Shown piece after piece: positions 33,109 to 41,742 of a DNA stretch of 64,000 bases; the first letter of the stretch is position 1, and each line of letters starts with the position of its first letter. The notes beneath the pieces are model-generated. The model was not told the origin of the DNA, searched no databases, and saw only the letters and a list, made by a program, of their open reading frames with translations. The DNA comes from Actinomadura parmotrematis (GTDB taxonomy: Bacteria > Actinomycetota > Actinomycetes > Streptosporangiales > Streptosporangiaceae). The stretch covers positions 1-64,000 of the forward strand of contig NZ_JAIBOA010000035.1 in NCBI RefSeq assembly GCF_019458805.1, read 5' to 3'. The position numbers and the translations under genes were made by a program.

Positions 33109-33845
33109 CGCATGGTGTGCGCGCCGCCGTCCACGAACAGCAGGTCCCCGGTCATCCACGCGCTGGCGTCCGAGGCCAGGAACAGCACCAGCGCGGCGAC
33201 GTCGCCGGTGGTGCCGGTGCGCCCGAGCGGGATGTTGTCCAGGTAGTCGCGCTCCACCTCGGTGCCCATCAGCCCGGCGGTGAGCGGCGTGTCGATCAGG
33301 CCGGGCGCGACGGCGTTGACGCGGACGCGGCGCGGCCCGAGGTCCATCGCCGCGCACTTGGTCAGCATCTCCACGCCCGCCTTGCTCGCGCAGTAGGCGG
33401 CGAACCCGATGCCGGGCTGGCGCGCGTTCAGCGACGCCAGGTTGACGATGGAGCCGCCGTCCGCCATGTGCAGCGCCTCGTGCTTCAGCGACAGGAACAC
33501 CCCCGTCAGGTTCAGGTCGATGATCCGCCGCCACTCGTCGGCCGGCAGGTCGGTGACCTTCCCGAAGGTGCCGGTGCCGGCGGAGTTCACCGCCGCGTGC
33601 AGCGGCCCCGACGCCTCCACCGCGGCGCGCACCGCCGCCTCGACCTGCGCCTCGTCGGTGACGTCGGCGGCGATCCCGCGGGCGCCGCCGCCGAGCTCGG
33701 CGGCCCGCGCGGCGACCGCCTCCGCGGACACGTCGACCAGGGTGACGGCGGCGCCCGCGCCCGCGAGCGCGCGGGCGCACTCCAGGCCGATCCCCGACGC
33801 CCCGCCCGTCACCAGGGCGTGCCTGCCGTCCAGCTCGCCGGCCAT
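33090..33845 (-). CDS. SDR-family oxidoreductase
   Basis: 251 residues, classical short-chain dehydrogenase: TGGASGIG (13-20), NSAG-type strand (AAVNSAGTG), Ser-Tyr-Lys set with YCASKAGVEML, and C-terminal GDLLFVDGGAHTM. Likely a 3-hydroxyacyl-CoA- or hydroxysteroid-dehydrogenase-type enzyme with NAD(H). ATG 33845. Transcribed against its neighbours; its 3' end overlaps the LLM gene. Confidence 0.88.
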   Translation of the reverse strand: MAGELDGRHALVTGGASGIGLECARALAGAGAAVTLVDVSAEAVAARAAELGGGARGIAADVTDEAQVEAAVRAAVEASGPLHAAVNSAGTGTFGKVTDLPADEWRRIIDLNLTGVFLSLKHEALHMADGGSIVNLASLNARQPGIGFAAYCASKAGVEMLTKCAAMDLGPRRVRVNAVAPGLIDTPLTAGLMGTEVERDYLDNIPLGRTGTTGDVAALVLFLASDASAWMTGDLLFVDGGAHTMRYPRMA

Positions 33846-34008
33846 GCGCTCCTCCTGCTCTCCGCCGCCGGGCGCGGCGGGACGTTCCGGTCATCCGGGC
33901 GATGATCCCACCGGCCGCGGCCCTGCGGGGCCTTGTCCGCGAAGGCGGCCGACGGCTACCGTCCATATCGGGATTCTCGTTCTCATAATGGGCGCACCCG
34001 GGAGCGGC

Positions 34009-35094
34009 ATGGAAGATCTCTGGGAACTCGGCTTCTACGGGCTGGCCGGGCACTCGGCCACCCCGCGCGACCTGCTGGACGAGGTGCGGACGGCCGAGGC
34101 CCTCGGCCTCGGCGCCGTCTTCGTCTCCGAGCGGTTCGCGACGAAGGAGGCCGCGACGCTGGTCGGCGCCGCCGCCGCCGTCAGCGAGCGCATCGGCATC
34201 GCGACCGGCGTCACCAACCACAACACCCGCCACCCGCTGCTGACGGCGACGCTCGCGACGACCGCGCACCGGCTGAGCGGCGGCCGGTTCGCGCTCGGCC
34301 TCGGCCGCGGCTTCGACCCGCTCTTCGACGTCATGGGGCTGCCGCGGGTCACCGGCGCCCAGCTCGCCGACGTGGCGGGCGTCCTCCGCACGCTGTGGCG
34401 GGGCGGCGCGGTGGTGGACCACCACGGGCCGGCCGGCGACTTCCCCTACCTGTCGCAGGACCCCTCGTTCGACGAGGACATCCCGATCATGCTGGCGGCG
34501 CTCGGCGAGCGCACCCTGGAGTTCGCCGGGGGCCTCGCCGACGGCGTCGTCCTGCACACCTTCTTCACCGACGAGACGCTCGCCCGGTCGGTCGCGGCGG
34601 TCCGCCGGGGCGCCGAGAGGGCGGGCCGCGACCCGGCGTCGGTCCGGATCTGGTCGGTGCTCGCCACCGTCGGCGACCACCTGCCCGCCGAGCGGCGCGC
34701 GCTGAAGCTGACCGGCCGCCTCGCCACCTACCTCCAGGGCTACGGCGACCTGCTGGTGCGCGTCAACGGCTGGGACCCCGCCGCGCTCGCCCGGTTCCGC
34801 GCCGACCCCCTCGTCGCCGGGTACACCGGCGCCTTCGACGCCACCGCCACCCCCGCCGAGCTGGACCGGCTCACCGAGCTGATCCCGGCCGAGTGGCTGG
34901 CGGCGTCGGCCACCGGGCCGCCCGAGCGCTGCGCCCGCCGCGTCCTCGACCAGCTGGACGCCGGGGCCGACAGCGTCATCCTGCACGGCGCCACCCCCGA
35001 CGAGCTCGCGCCCGTCCTCGCCGCCTACCGCGCGGTCCGGCCCGAGCGCCTCGGCGCCCGCGCCTCCCTCAACCCCGGTGCGGGGCCGGCGTGA
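34009..35094 (+). CDS. LLM-class flavin-dependent oxidoreductase (TIGR03857-like)
   Basis: 361 residues: ELGFYGLAGHSATPRDLLDEVRTAEALGLGAVFVSERFATKEAATLVGAAAAVSERIGIATGVTNHNTRHPLLTATLATTAHRLSGGRFALGLGRGFDPLFD. The SERF, NHNTRHP and GRFALGLGRG blocks match a mycobacterial/actinobacterial F420-type subfamily. ATG 34009 (GGGAG ahead) is favoured over ATG 33988. CATAAT at 33984-33989 may be its -10. Four-base overlap with the kinase-like gene downstream. Confidence 0.85.
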   Translation: MEDLWELGFYGLAGHSATPRDLLDEVRTAEALGLGAVFVSERFATKEAATLVGAAAAVSERIGIATGVTNHNTRHPLLTATLATTAHRLSGGRFALGLGRGFDPLFDVMGLPRVTGAQLADVAGVLRTLWRGGAVVDHHGPAGDFPYLSQDPSFDEDIPIMLAALGERTLEFAGGLADGVVLHTFFTDETLARSVAAVRRGAERAGRDPASVRIWSVLATVGDHLPAERRALKLTGRLATYLQGYGDLLVRVNGWDPAALARFRADPLVAGYTGAFDATATPAELDRLTELIPAEWLAASATGPPERCARRVLDQLDAGADSVILHGATPDELAPVLAAYRAVRPERLGARASLNPGAGPA

Positions 35095-36125
35095 GCGCGG
35101 CCGTCGCCCAGGCGCCCGGGGAGCTCACCGCGCCCTGGCTGAGCGCGGCGCTCGGCCGCGAGGTCACCGCCGTGGAGTGCGAAGAGGTCGGGTCCGGGCA
35201 GCTCGGCGCCTGCTACCGCCTCACCCTCACCGGCGACGGCGTCCCCGCGACGCTGATCGCCAAGCTGCCGTCGCCCGACCCCGGCGTCCGCGCCCTCATC
35301 GCCCCCGCCTACCGCGCCGAGGTGCGGTTCTACCGGGACGTCGCGGGCACCGTGGCGACGCGCACGCCGCGCTGCCACTACAGCGCCGTCACCGAGGACG
35401 CCACCGCCTTCGTCCTGCTGCTGGAGGACGCCGCGCCCGCCACCGCCGGCGACCAGATCGCCGGGTGCGGCGCGGACCGCGCGGCCGCCGCCGTGGACGG
35501 CCTCGCGGGCCTGCACGGCCCCCGCTGGTGCGATCCCGCCCTCGCCGGGCTGCCCTGGCTCGCGGGCGACCTGTCGGCGGCGATGGGCGAGGTCTTCGCG
35601 CCCGCCGTCACGACGTTCACCGACCGCTTCGCCGGCGTCCTCGACGACGCCGACGCCCGCGTCCTGCACGACGCCGCGGACGCCATGCCGCGCTGGCTCG
35701 CCGACCGCTCCGGCCCGTCCGGGCGCTTCGCGCTCCTGCACGGCGACTACCGGCTCGACAACCTGCTCTTCCCGCCGGACGCCGGCCCCGTCATGGTCGT
35801 GGACTGGCAGAACCTCGGCCTCGGCCACCCCCTGCGCGACCTGGCGTTCTTCGTCGGCACCGCCCTGGAGCCCGCCGAGCGGGCCCGCCACGACGAGGCG
35901 CTCGCCGCCCGCTACCACGCGGGCCTCGCCGCCCACGGCGTCACCGGCTACACCGCCGACGACTGCTTCCGCGACTACCGCGCCTGCGCCCTGCAGGGCC
36001 CGCTCGTCACCGTCCTCGGCTGCGCCTACGGCACCCGCACCGAGCGCGGCGACGCGATGTTCCTCGCCATGATCCGCCGCGCCTGCGCCATGGTCCGCGA
36101 CCTGCGCACCCTCGACCTGCTCTGA
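35091..36125 (+). CDS. phosphotransferase-family protein (APH/ecdysteroid-kinase-like)
   Basis: 344 residues with a protein-kinase-like fold: a Lys in LIAKLPSPDPG, AEVRFYRDV, Brenner motif LLHGDYRLDNLLF (catalytic HxD..N) and VMVVDWQNLGLGHPLRDLAFFVG (DFG-equivalent Asp). This set is common to aminoglycoside phosphotransferases and to the kinases of fatty-acid and steroid gene clusters. GTG 35091 overlaps the LLM stop. The substrate is unknown; a small hydroxylated metabolite is the likeliest acceptor. Confidence 0.82.
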   Translation: MSAAVAQAPGELTAPWLSAALGREVTAVECEEVGSGQLGACYRLTLTGDGVPATLIAKLPSPDPGVRALIAPAYRAEVRFYRDVAGTVATRTPRCHYSAVTEDATAFVLLLEDAAPATAGDQIAGCGADRAAAAVDGLAGLHGPRWCDPALAGLPWLAGDLSAAMGEVFAPAVTTFTDRFAGVLDDADARVLHDAADAMPRWLADRSGPSGRFALLHGDYRLDNLLFPPDAGPVMVVDWQNLGLGHPLRDLAFFVGTALEPAERARHDEALAARYHAGLAAHGVTGYTADDCFRDYRACALQGPLVTVLGCAYGTRTERGDAMFLAMIRRACAMVRDLRTLDLL

Positions 36126-36147
36126 CCTCCGTGCCCGTGCCCCCCGG

Positions 36148-37374
36148 TCAGCGGACGTAGAGGGGGAGGGAGCGGCGCGGCTCGAAGGCGAAGGCCGCCC
36201 CCTTGCTGATCTTGGTGACGGCGACCGGGCCCGGCTCGGGGGCGGCGGTGCCGGTGACGACGACGCGCGCGGTCCAGGCGGTCGGCGTCCCGGTGACCTC
36301 GACGTCCAGGTGCGGGTCGGCGGCACGGACGATCGCGCGGAGCGCGTCCGGGGCGTCCGGCCCGCAGAGCGCCGGCCAGCCGCCGTCCTCGTGCGCGGGG
36401 GACGGCGCGACGGTGACGGCGGCGCCGTCGCGGACCAGGTCCACGTAGGGCAGCGGGTTCATCAGCGGGTGCAGTTCGAGCAGCGTCGCGGCGTCCTCGG
36501 GGGAGGAGCCGAGGCCGAGCGCGCGGTGCAGCCGCTCGGCGGCGACGCCGGCGTGGCCGACGAGCTGGCTCAGCGCGATGCGGCGGAACAGCCCCTCGTC
36601 GTCTCCGGCGCGCGCGCGGACGGCGCGCTGGAACGACAGGTTCAGCAGGTGGTTCTGCAGCACGACCTCGTCGGCGATGCGGACGAGCGCCGAGTGCGAG
36701 AAGGCGGCGAAGTCCAGGTCGTCGACCAGCGCCCCGCTGTAGTCGGCGAGGCCGTCGCCCGCCGGGTCGATCGGGTCCAGGTCGAGGGTCGCCGCGCGCG
36801 TGCGCTCGATGTCGGCGAGCGCGGGGAGCGCTTCGACGACGGGGAAGGACGGGTCGATCTCGACGGTCCAGGCGCAGTGCGGCGTCCGGTCGGCGGGCGT
36901 GCGGGGCGGGCGGTGGACCGGCCGCACCTGCGCGCGCGGGTTGGTGGCGACGGCGGTGGCGTCGAAGGTGGGGTCCTCGATGTCGTGGCACATGTTCTTC
37001 ACCATCGCCGGGCCCATCGGCTCGACGTCCAGCAGCGCCCCGCAGTGGTCGAGGTGGAAGGCGCCGTGCCAGGGGTCGGCGACGCTGTAGCGGAAGTCCA
37101 TGAACTGCGGCGGCGCCCCGATGTCGAGCTGCATGCCCTTGAAGATCGTGGGGACGTCGTCGCCCTCGAACCGCAGCGCCCGCTGCATGCGCCGGGTGTA
37201 GATCGGGCTCGCGCCCGCCCACTCCTCGATCGCGACCTGAGTCATCTGCTCCTCGCCCCACGCCTCCAGGCAGTAGGGCATGCCGGCGCGGTCGATGAGG
37301 TGGCCGATCAGCAGCAGCTCGGGGACGAGCACGGCGAGCTCGGCGCGGCTCAGGGGGGCGTAGCGGCTGGGCAT
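36148..37374 (-). CDS. conserved hypothetical protein (408 aa)
   Basis: Not recognised. Full-length frame, ATG 37374, RBS GGAGG ahead. Notable features: PLSRAELAVLVPELLLIGHLIDRAGMPYCLEAWGEEQMTQVAIEEWAGASPIYTRRMQRALRFEGDDVPTIFKGMQLDIGAPPQFMDFRYSV, then a Cys/His-bearing block FHLDHCGALLDVEPMGPAMVKNMCHDIEDPTFD, suggestive of a catalytic or metal site. No signal peptide or membrane segment. It lies downstream of the SigF-type gene on the same strand, 89 bases apart; GACACCTGTC at 37425-37434 could be an operator for it. Context (LLM, kinase, CoA genes) hints at lipid or steroid metabolism, but no function is claimed. Confidence 0.6.
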   Translation of the reverse strand: MPSRYAPLSRAELAVLVPELLLIGHLIDRAGMPYCLEAWGEEQMTQVAIEEWAGASPIYTRRMQRALRFEGDDVPTIFKGMQLDIGAPPQFMDFRYSVADPWHGAFHLDHCGALLDVEPMGPAMVKNMCHDIEDPTFDATAVATNPRAQVRPVHRPPRTPADRTPHCAWTVEIDPSFPVVEALPALADIERTRAATLDLDPIDPAGDGLADYSGALVDDLDFAAFSHSALVRIADEVVLQNHLLNLSFQRAVRARAGDDEGLFRRIALSQLVGHAGVAAERLHRALGLGSSPEDAATLLELHPLMNPLPYVDLVRDGAAVTVAPSPAHEDGGWPALCGPDAPDALRAIVRAADPHLDVEVTGTPTAWTARVVVTGTAAPEPGPVAVTKISKGAAFAFEPRRSLPLYVR

Positions 37375-37463
37375 GGGCGGGGTCCTCCCGGGGTGGCGGC
37401 CACCTCAATCTAGGCAGTTGACCAGACACCTGTCCAGTAGGTGGCCGCCCCGGGCGCCCGCGC

Positions 37464-38252
37464 TCAGGCGGGCTGCTCCTCGACCTCGGCGCGGACCGCG
37501 GCGAGGCTGTCGCGGATGAGCCGCGAGACGTGCATCTGCGACAGCCCGACGATGTCGGCGATCTCGCGCTGGGTCTTGTTGCCGTGGAAGCGCAGCAGCA
37601 GGATGTGCCGCTCGCGCTCGGGCAGCCGCCGCAGCGCCGGGCGGACGGCCTCGCGCGCCGCGACCAGGTCCATCTCCGGCTCGGGGTCGGCGATCGTCTC
37701 GCCGATCGTCGGACCGTCGGGGTCGTCGTCGGCGCGCCGGTCCAGCGACCGCGCGTGGTAGTCGTCGCCCGCGGTGATGGCCTCGACGACCTCCTCCTCG
37801 CTGAACCCGAGGTCGCCGGCGAGGTCGGCGACCGTGGGGGAGCGGCCGAGCGTCTGGGTGAGGCGCGGGCGGGCCTCGTTGACGCGGGCCCAGCGCTCCT
37901 GCACCTCGCGCGGCGGCCGCATCGTCCAGCCGCGGTCGCGGAAGTGCCGCTTGATCTCGCCGGTGACGGTCGGCATGGCGAACGCCATGAAACGGTTGCC
38001 GCGGCCCGGGTCGTAGCGGTCGACGGCGGCGATGAGGCCGATCATGCCGACCTGGAACAGGTCCTCGGCCGCCTCGCCGCGCGACCCGAACCGGCCGGCG
38101 ACGGCCCGCACCGTGCGGGTGCAGGACAGGATGATCTGCTCGCGGAGCCGCTCGCGGCGCGGGTCGCCGGGCGGCAGCGCCTTCATCTCGGCGAGCCGCT
38201 CCTCGATCCCCGGCGGGACCGGAGCGGGCTGGAAAGCGGTGGGAGCAGACAT
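37464..38252 (-). CDS. SigB/SigF/SigG-family RNA polymerase sigma factor
   Basis: 262 residues. Region 2: EDLFQVGMIGLIAAVDRYDPGRGNRFMAFAMPTVTGEIKRHFRDRGWTMRPPREVQ; region 3: TQTLGRSPTVADLAGDLGFSEEEVVEAI; region 4: RLPERERHILLLRFHGNKTQREIADIVGLSQMHVSRLIRDSLAAVRAE. Group 3 stress/sporulation-type sigma. No anti-sigma or anti-anti-sigma gene adjoins it, so its control is elsewhere. ATG 38252 with GGAGG in its leader. Confidence 0.92.
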   Translation of the reverse strand: MSAPTAFQPAPVPPGIEERLAEMKALPPGDPRRERLREQIILSCTRTVRAVAGRFGSRGEAAEDLFQVGMIGLIAAVDRYDPGRGNRFMAFAMPTVTGEIKRHFRDRGWTMRPPREVQERWARVNEARPRLTQTLGRSPTVADLAGDLGFSEEEVVEAITAGDDYHARSLDRRADDDPDGPTIGETIADPEPEMDLVAAREAVRPALRRLPERERHILLLRFHGNKTQREIADIVGLSQMHVSRLIRDSLAAVRAEVEEQPA

Positions 38253-38796
38253 GGCAAGGTCCTCCGATGTGTCTCTTCCGCTGTTCTGCGGGGGAAGTCG
38301 TCTCGCCGGGGTGCGTCAGACCGGCACCGCGGCGCCGGGCGGGCGGGGGCCCTGCGGCGCCGGGTCGGCGGTCGCGCGAACGCCTAGGGGGGAGCCGACT
38401 CCGCTGGATGCGGAGGAGAACCGGGGAGGGAGGGCGGCAGGCTGCGGGAACGGTGCGCCCGCAGAGCCGCCCTTCGCGCGGAAGGACGGAACGACGGGCA
38501 CGGGCGTGCTCTCCATGCACGTCACTGCGGTTCCGGACACGGCGTACCTCGCTCCAGGCGGAGTCGTTCGAGGGCCGCGCTTTTGGACCCGTTCCTTGTT
38601 CTCCATCCTCCCGCGCAGCCGGGCGGTCAAACCCGGCAGAACGGCAAGCCTGCATCAAGGCAGGTCGACGGGGGGACGGGCGGCCCGTGCGGGCGGGCCT
38701 TTCCCGGACCCTGGCGATTTTCCCGATTTTCGGCCGGCGGGGCCGCCCGACACTGTGCTTCCACGACGCCTCTCACCCCCCTCCCGGAGGTCACCC
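38253..38796. other. 544-bp intergenic region between sigma factor and secreted hydrolase
   Basis: No credible coding sequence; long frames here lack start signals and lie antisense to each other. Two hairpins stand out: CTCCGC-tggat-GCGGAG (38399-38415), and a nested stem at 38433-38471 with GGCGGC pairing GCCGCC and an inner CTGCGGG pairing CCCGCAG. They may belong to a leader. I could not match this to a known riboswitch. Confidence 0.45.
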
Positions 38797-40320
38797 GTGC
38801 GCACACCCGCCCGCTCCCCCTGGCGAAGGGCCGCCGCCGCGGTCCTCGGGGCGGTCCTCACCGCCGCCCTGATCGCCGCCCCGCCCGGCGCGCCCGCCGA
38901 GGCCGCCGCCGCGAGCCCCGCCGTCACCACCCCGCCCGCAGGCACCCACGGCTTCCCGTTCCTCGCCGCCGCCGAGGATCTCGGCTCCTACGGCTACACC
39001 GAGAACGAGTACTTCATCGCCGGCACCGCTTCCTCCTACGCCAAGTCCGGCCTCTGGACGTCCGACGGCCGCTGGCGGGTCCGCCAGTCGGGACAGGCCG
39101 CCTACAAGACCCGGCTGCTCGTGCGCCGCCCGACCGACCCGGCGAAGTTCAACGGGACCGTCGTCGTCGAGTGGCTGAACGTCAGCGGGCAGATCGACCT
39201 GTCGCCCGACTACTGGTTCGAGCGCGACGAGCTGCTCCGCAAGGGCTACGCCTGGGTCGGCGTCTCGGCCCAGTCGGTCGGCGTCAACGGCGGCCTCGGC
39301 GACATCAAGGGCCTCAAGGGCTGGGACCCGGCGCGCTACGGGAGCCTCGTGCACCCCGGCGACGCCTACGCCTACGACATCTTCTCCCAGGCCGGCCAGG
39401 CCCTGCGCACCCCCGACGGCCCCGACCCCCTCGGCGGCCTGAAGATCAGGACGCTGCTCGCCGACGGCGAGTCGCAGTCGGCCGGCCTCATGACCACCTA
39501 CGCCGACGCGATCCAGCCGGTCGCGGGCGTCTACGACGGCTTCCTCATCCACAGCAACAGCGCGATCGCCGCGCCCATCAGCGGCGACATCCTCGACACC
39601 CTGGCGATGCCGAACCCCTCGCGGATCCGCACCGACCTGACCGTGCCGACGTTCGTGGTGCTGACCGAGACCGACGTCCCGGTCGCCTCCCTGGCCCGCC
39701 AGCCCGACACCTCCCGCGTCCTGCACTGGGAGCTCGCCGGGACCGCGCACGGCGACCAGTGGGCCTACGACCTCGGCAACCCGACCGTGCAGAAGTCGGC
39801 GGGCGCCGCCGCGCCGCAACCCGACTGCGCGGCCGGTTCCGCCCCCTACAACGACGGTCCCGGCCACTGGTCGATGAACGCCGCGCTGCGCGGCCTCACC
39901 GCCTGGGCGCAGGGCGGCGCCCGCCCGCCGAGCGGCGCCGCGCTCAGCACCAACCTGCGCGACCCGGCCACCGGGCTGGCCGCCGGCGGCGTCCGCCTGC
40001 CCGACGTCACGGTCCCGACCCGCACCCTCACCGGGGAGCGCGACACCTCCGGCGGCGGCGTGTTCTGCGGCCTGTACGGGGCGCGCGACCCGTGGAACGG
40101 CGACGCCGACGCCTGGGACCGGCACGACGCGGGCGACCCGTCCGACCCGTCCTTCCCGCGCACCGCCGAGCCGTCGCTGAGCCGCCTCTACCCGACGCAC
40201 GCCGACTACGTCGGCAAGGTGCGGGCGGCCGCGGACGCCTCGGTCCAGTCGGGCTACCTGCTGCCCGAGGACGCGGCGGCGATCACCGCCGCCGCGCAGG
40301 ACTCCGCGATCGGCGGCTGA
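38797..40320 (+). CDS. secreted alpha/beta-hydrolase-domain protein
   Basis: 507 residues. Signal peptide RTPARSPWRRAAAAVLGAVLTAALIAAPPGAPAEA, so exported. The body carries the nucleophile GESQS (LADGESQSAGL), an Asp in LTETDV and a His in TAHGDQWAYDL, the arrangement of the PF20091-type alpha/beta hydrolase family. GTG 38797 has GGAGG 6 bases upstream. Possible role: extracellular ester or amide hydrolysis. Ends at a strong bidirectional terminator (40336-40368). Confidence 0.82.
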   Translation: MRTPARSPWRRAAAAVLGAVLTAALIAAPPGAPAEAAAASPAVTTPPAGTHGFPFLAAAEDLGSYGYTENEYFIAGTASSYAKSGLWTSDGRWRVRQSGQAAYKTRLLVRRPTDPAKFNGTVVVEWLNVSGQIDLSPDYWFERDELLRKGYAWVGVSAQSVGVNGGLGDIKGLKGWDPARYGSLVHPGDAYAYDIFSQAGQALRTPDGPDPLGGLKIRTLLADGESQSAGLMTTYADAIQPVAGVYDGFLIHSNSAIAAPISGDILDTLAMPNPSRIRTDLTVPTFVVLTETDVPVASLARQPDTSRVLHWELAGTAHGDQWAYDLGNPTVQKSAGAAAPQPDCAAGSAPYNDGPGHWSMNAALRGLTAWAQGGARPPSGAALSTNLRDPATGLAAGGVRLPDVTVPTRTLTGERDTSGGGVFCGLYGARDPWNGDADAWDRHDAGDPSDPSFPRTAEPSLSRLYPTHADYVGKVRAAADASVQSGYLLPEDAAAITAAAQDSAIGG

Positions 40321-40335
40321 TCCCGCCGCGAGTCC

Positions 40336-40368
40336 GGCCGGCCCCGCACGCTCCCGGCGGGGCCGGCC
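40336..40368. terminator. bidirectional terminator hairpin
   Basis: GGCCGGCCCCGC-n9-GCGGGGCCGGCC, a perfect 12-bp stem in the 55-bp gap between the convergent hydrolase and MFS genes. Confidence 0.6.
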
Positions 40369-40375
40369 CCGCGCG

Positions 40376-41683
40376 TCAGCGCACCGAGCGGATCGGCGCG
40401 ACGGCGAGCGCCCCCGCGACGGCGAGCGCGGCGCCGACCAGGAACAGCGCCCGGTAGCCGCCGAGGTGGGCGATGACGAGCCCCGCCGCGAAGGGCGCGG
40501 CGATCTGCGGCCCGGCCGCGGCGATGTTGAGCACGCCAAGGTCCAGGCCCGCCCGGTCGGCGCCGGGCAGCACCCGCGTCAGCAGCGCCTGGTCCACCGC
40601 CAGATAGGAGCCGAACGCGACGCCGACGAGCAGGAACCCGGCCGCGAGGCCGCCGGTGCTCGGCGCCGCGTACATGACCGCGAAGGCCGGCAGGAACCCG
40701 GCGGCGGCGACGATGACGAACGGCTTCAGCCGCCCCGCCCGGTCGGCCAGGTACCCGGCGAGCGGCGCCATGACGATGACGCCGGCGCCGAGCGCGGCGT
40801 TCAGCAGCGCGACCTTGCCCTCCGCCCGGTCGTCCGGCACGCCCGCGTAGTCCTGGAGCATGTAGAGCGCGTAGCCGCCGACCATCGCGTAGGCCAGGAA
40901 CAGCGAGGCGCGGCTGGCGAACCCCCACCAGAAGTCGCGGCGCACCCCCGGCGCGGCGCCGCCCGCGTCCGGGACGTCGTCGGTGCGTCCCGCCGGCGCA
41001 GGGGCGGGCCGGTCGCGGGTGGTGGCGACGAACAGCAGCGACGCGGCCAGGACGACGCCCGCGAGCGCGGGGTAGCCGCCGATCCCGGCGACGGCGGGCC
41101 CGGCGACCATGCCGAGCACCATCGCCAGCCCGACCGCGCCCGAGGCGGTGCCGCGGCGCTCCACCGGCACCCGCTCGGCGAGGGCGGCGGTGACGCCGGC
41201 CTGCATCGCGTTGCCCGCCGCCTGCACCGCCGACCAGGCGAGGACCAGCAGCGGGACGGCCCCGATCCGGCCGACCGGCGCGATCAGCGCGGCGGCCGCG
41301 ACGCCGCCGCCGAGCACCCAGGCGTTGCGGCGGCCGAGCCGCGAGCGCGTCCGGTCCGACAGGTGCCCGGCGACCGGCTGGGCCGCCGCGGCGACCACCG
41401 CGGCGATGCCGGTGACGGCGCCGAGGACGGTGACCTTGCCGTCCCCGCCGGTGATCCGCTCGACCTGGCGGGGCAGCAGCAGCGCGAGCGCGCCCATGAA
41501 CATGGTGTAGAGCCCGAACATCGCCAGGCCGAGCGAGGCGACGTTCCAGCGCCCGGCGCGGGCCGGCAGGGACGCCGGGGGCGGCGCCGCGACGATCGCG
41601 GGCGCGGGGACGGGCGCGGGGACGGGCGCCGGCCCGGGAAGGGCGGGGCCGGGGACGGCGCCGGAATCGTCGGTGAAGGCCAA
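40376..41683 (-). CDS. MFS transporter
   Basis: 435 residues, about 12 hydrophobic spans; the cytosolic N-terminus is a Pro/Ala-rich stretch (GPALPGPAPVPAPVPAPA). MFS loop 2-3 motif GHLSDRTRSRLGRRNAW, and GYLADRAGRLKPF in the second half. The likely start is TTG 41683 with GGAGGG upstream. Cargo unknown; such proteins export drugs or sugars. Followed (upstream on the strand) by a second MFS gene. Confidence 0.85.
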   Translation of the reverse strand: MAFTDDSGAVPGPALPGPAPVPAPVPAPAIVAAPPPASLPARAGRWNVASLGLAMFGLYTMFMGALALLLPRQVERITGGDGKVTVLGAVTGIAAVVAAAAQPVAGHLSDRTRSRLGRRNAWVLGGGVAAAALIAPVGRIGAVPLLVLAWSAVQAAGNAMQAGVTAALAERVPVERRGTASGAVGLAMVLGMVAGPAVAGIGGYPALAGVVLAASLLFVATTRDRPAPAPAGRTDDVPDAGGAAPGVRRDFWWGFASRASLFLAYAMVGGYALYMLQDYAGVPDDRAEGKVALLNAALGAGVIVMAPLAGYLADRAGRLKPFVIVAAAGFLPAFAVMYAAPSTGGLAAGFLLVGVAFGSYLAVDQALLTRVLPGADRAGLDLGVLNIAAAGPQIAAPFAAGLVIAHLGGYRALFLVGAALAVAGALAVAPIRSVR

Positions 41684-41742
41684 GGCGACCCTCCGGATCG
41701 TGCGTGGGGTGGGACGGGTCCGGTTCCGCCCGGCCCGCCGCC

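Noticed and set aside
31963..34986. 1,007-residue minus frame over LLM genes
   Set aside because: Antisense shadow, no domain; the plus LLM genes and the minus SDR are authentic.
38253..38796. A c-di-AMP (ydaO-type) riboswitch
   Set aside because: The region has GC hairpins and a GGGGGGAG run, but the conserved ydaO blocks are not present in my reading.
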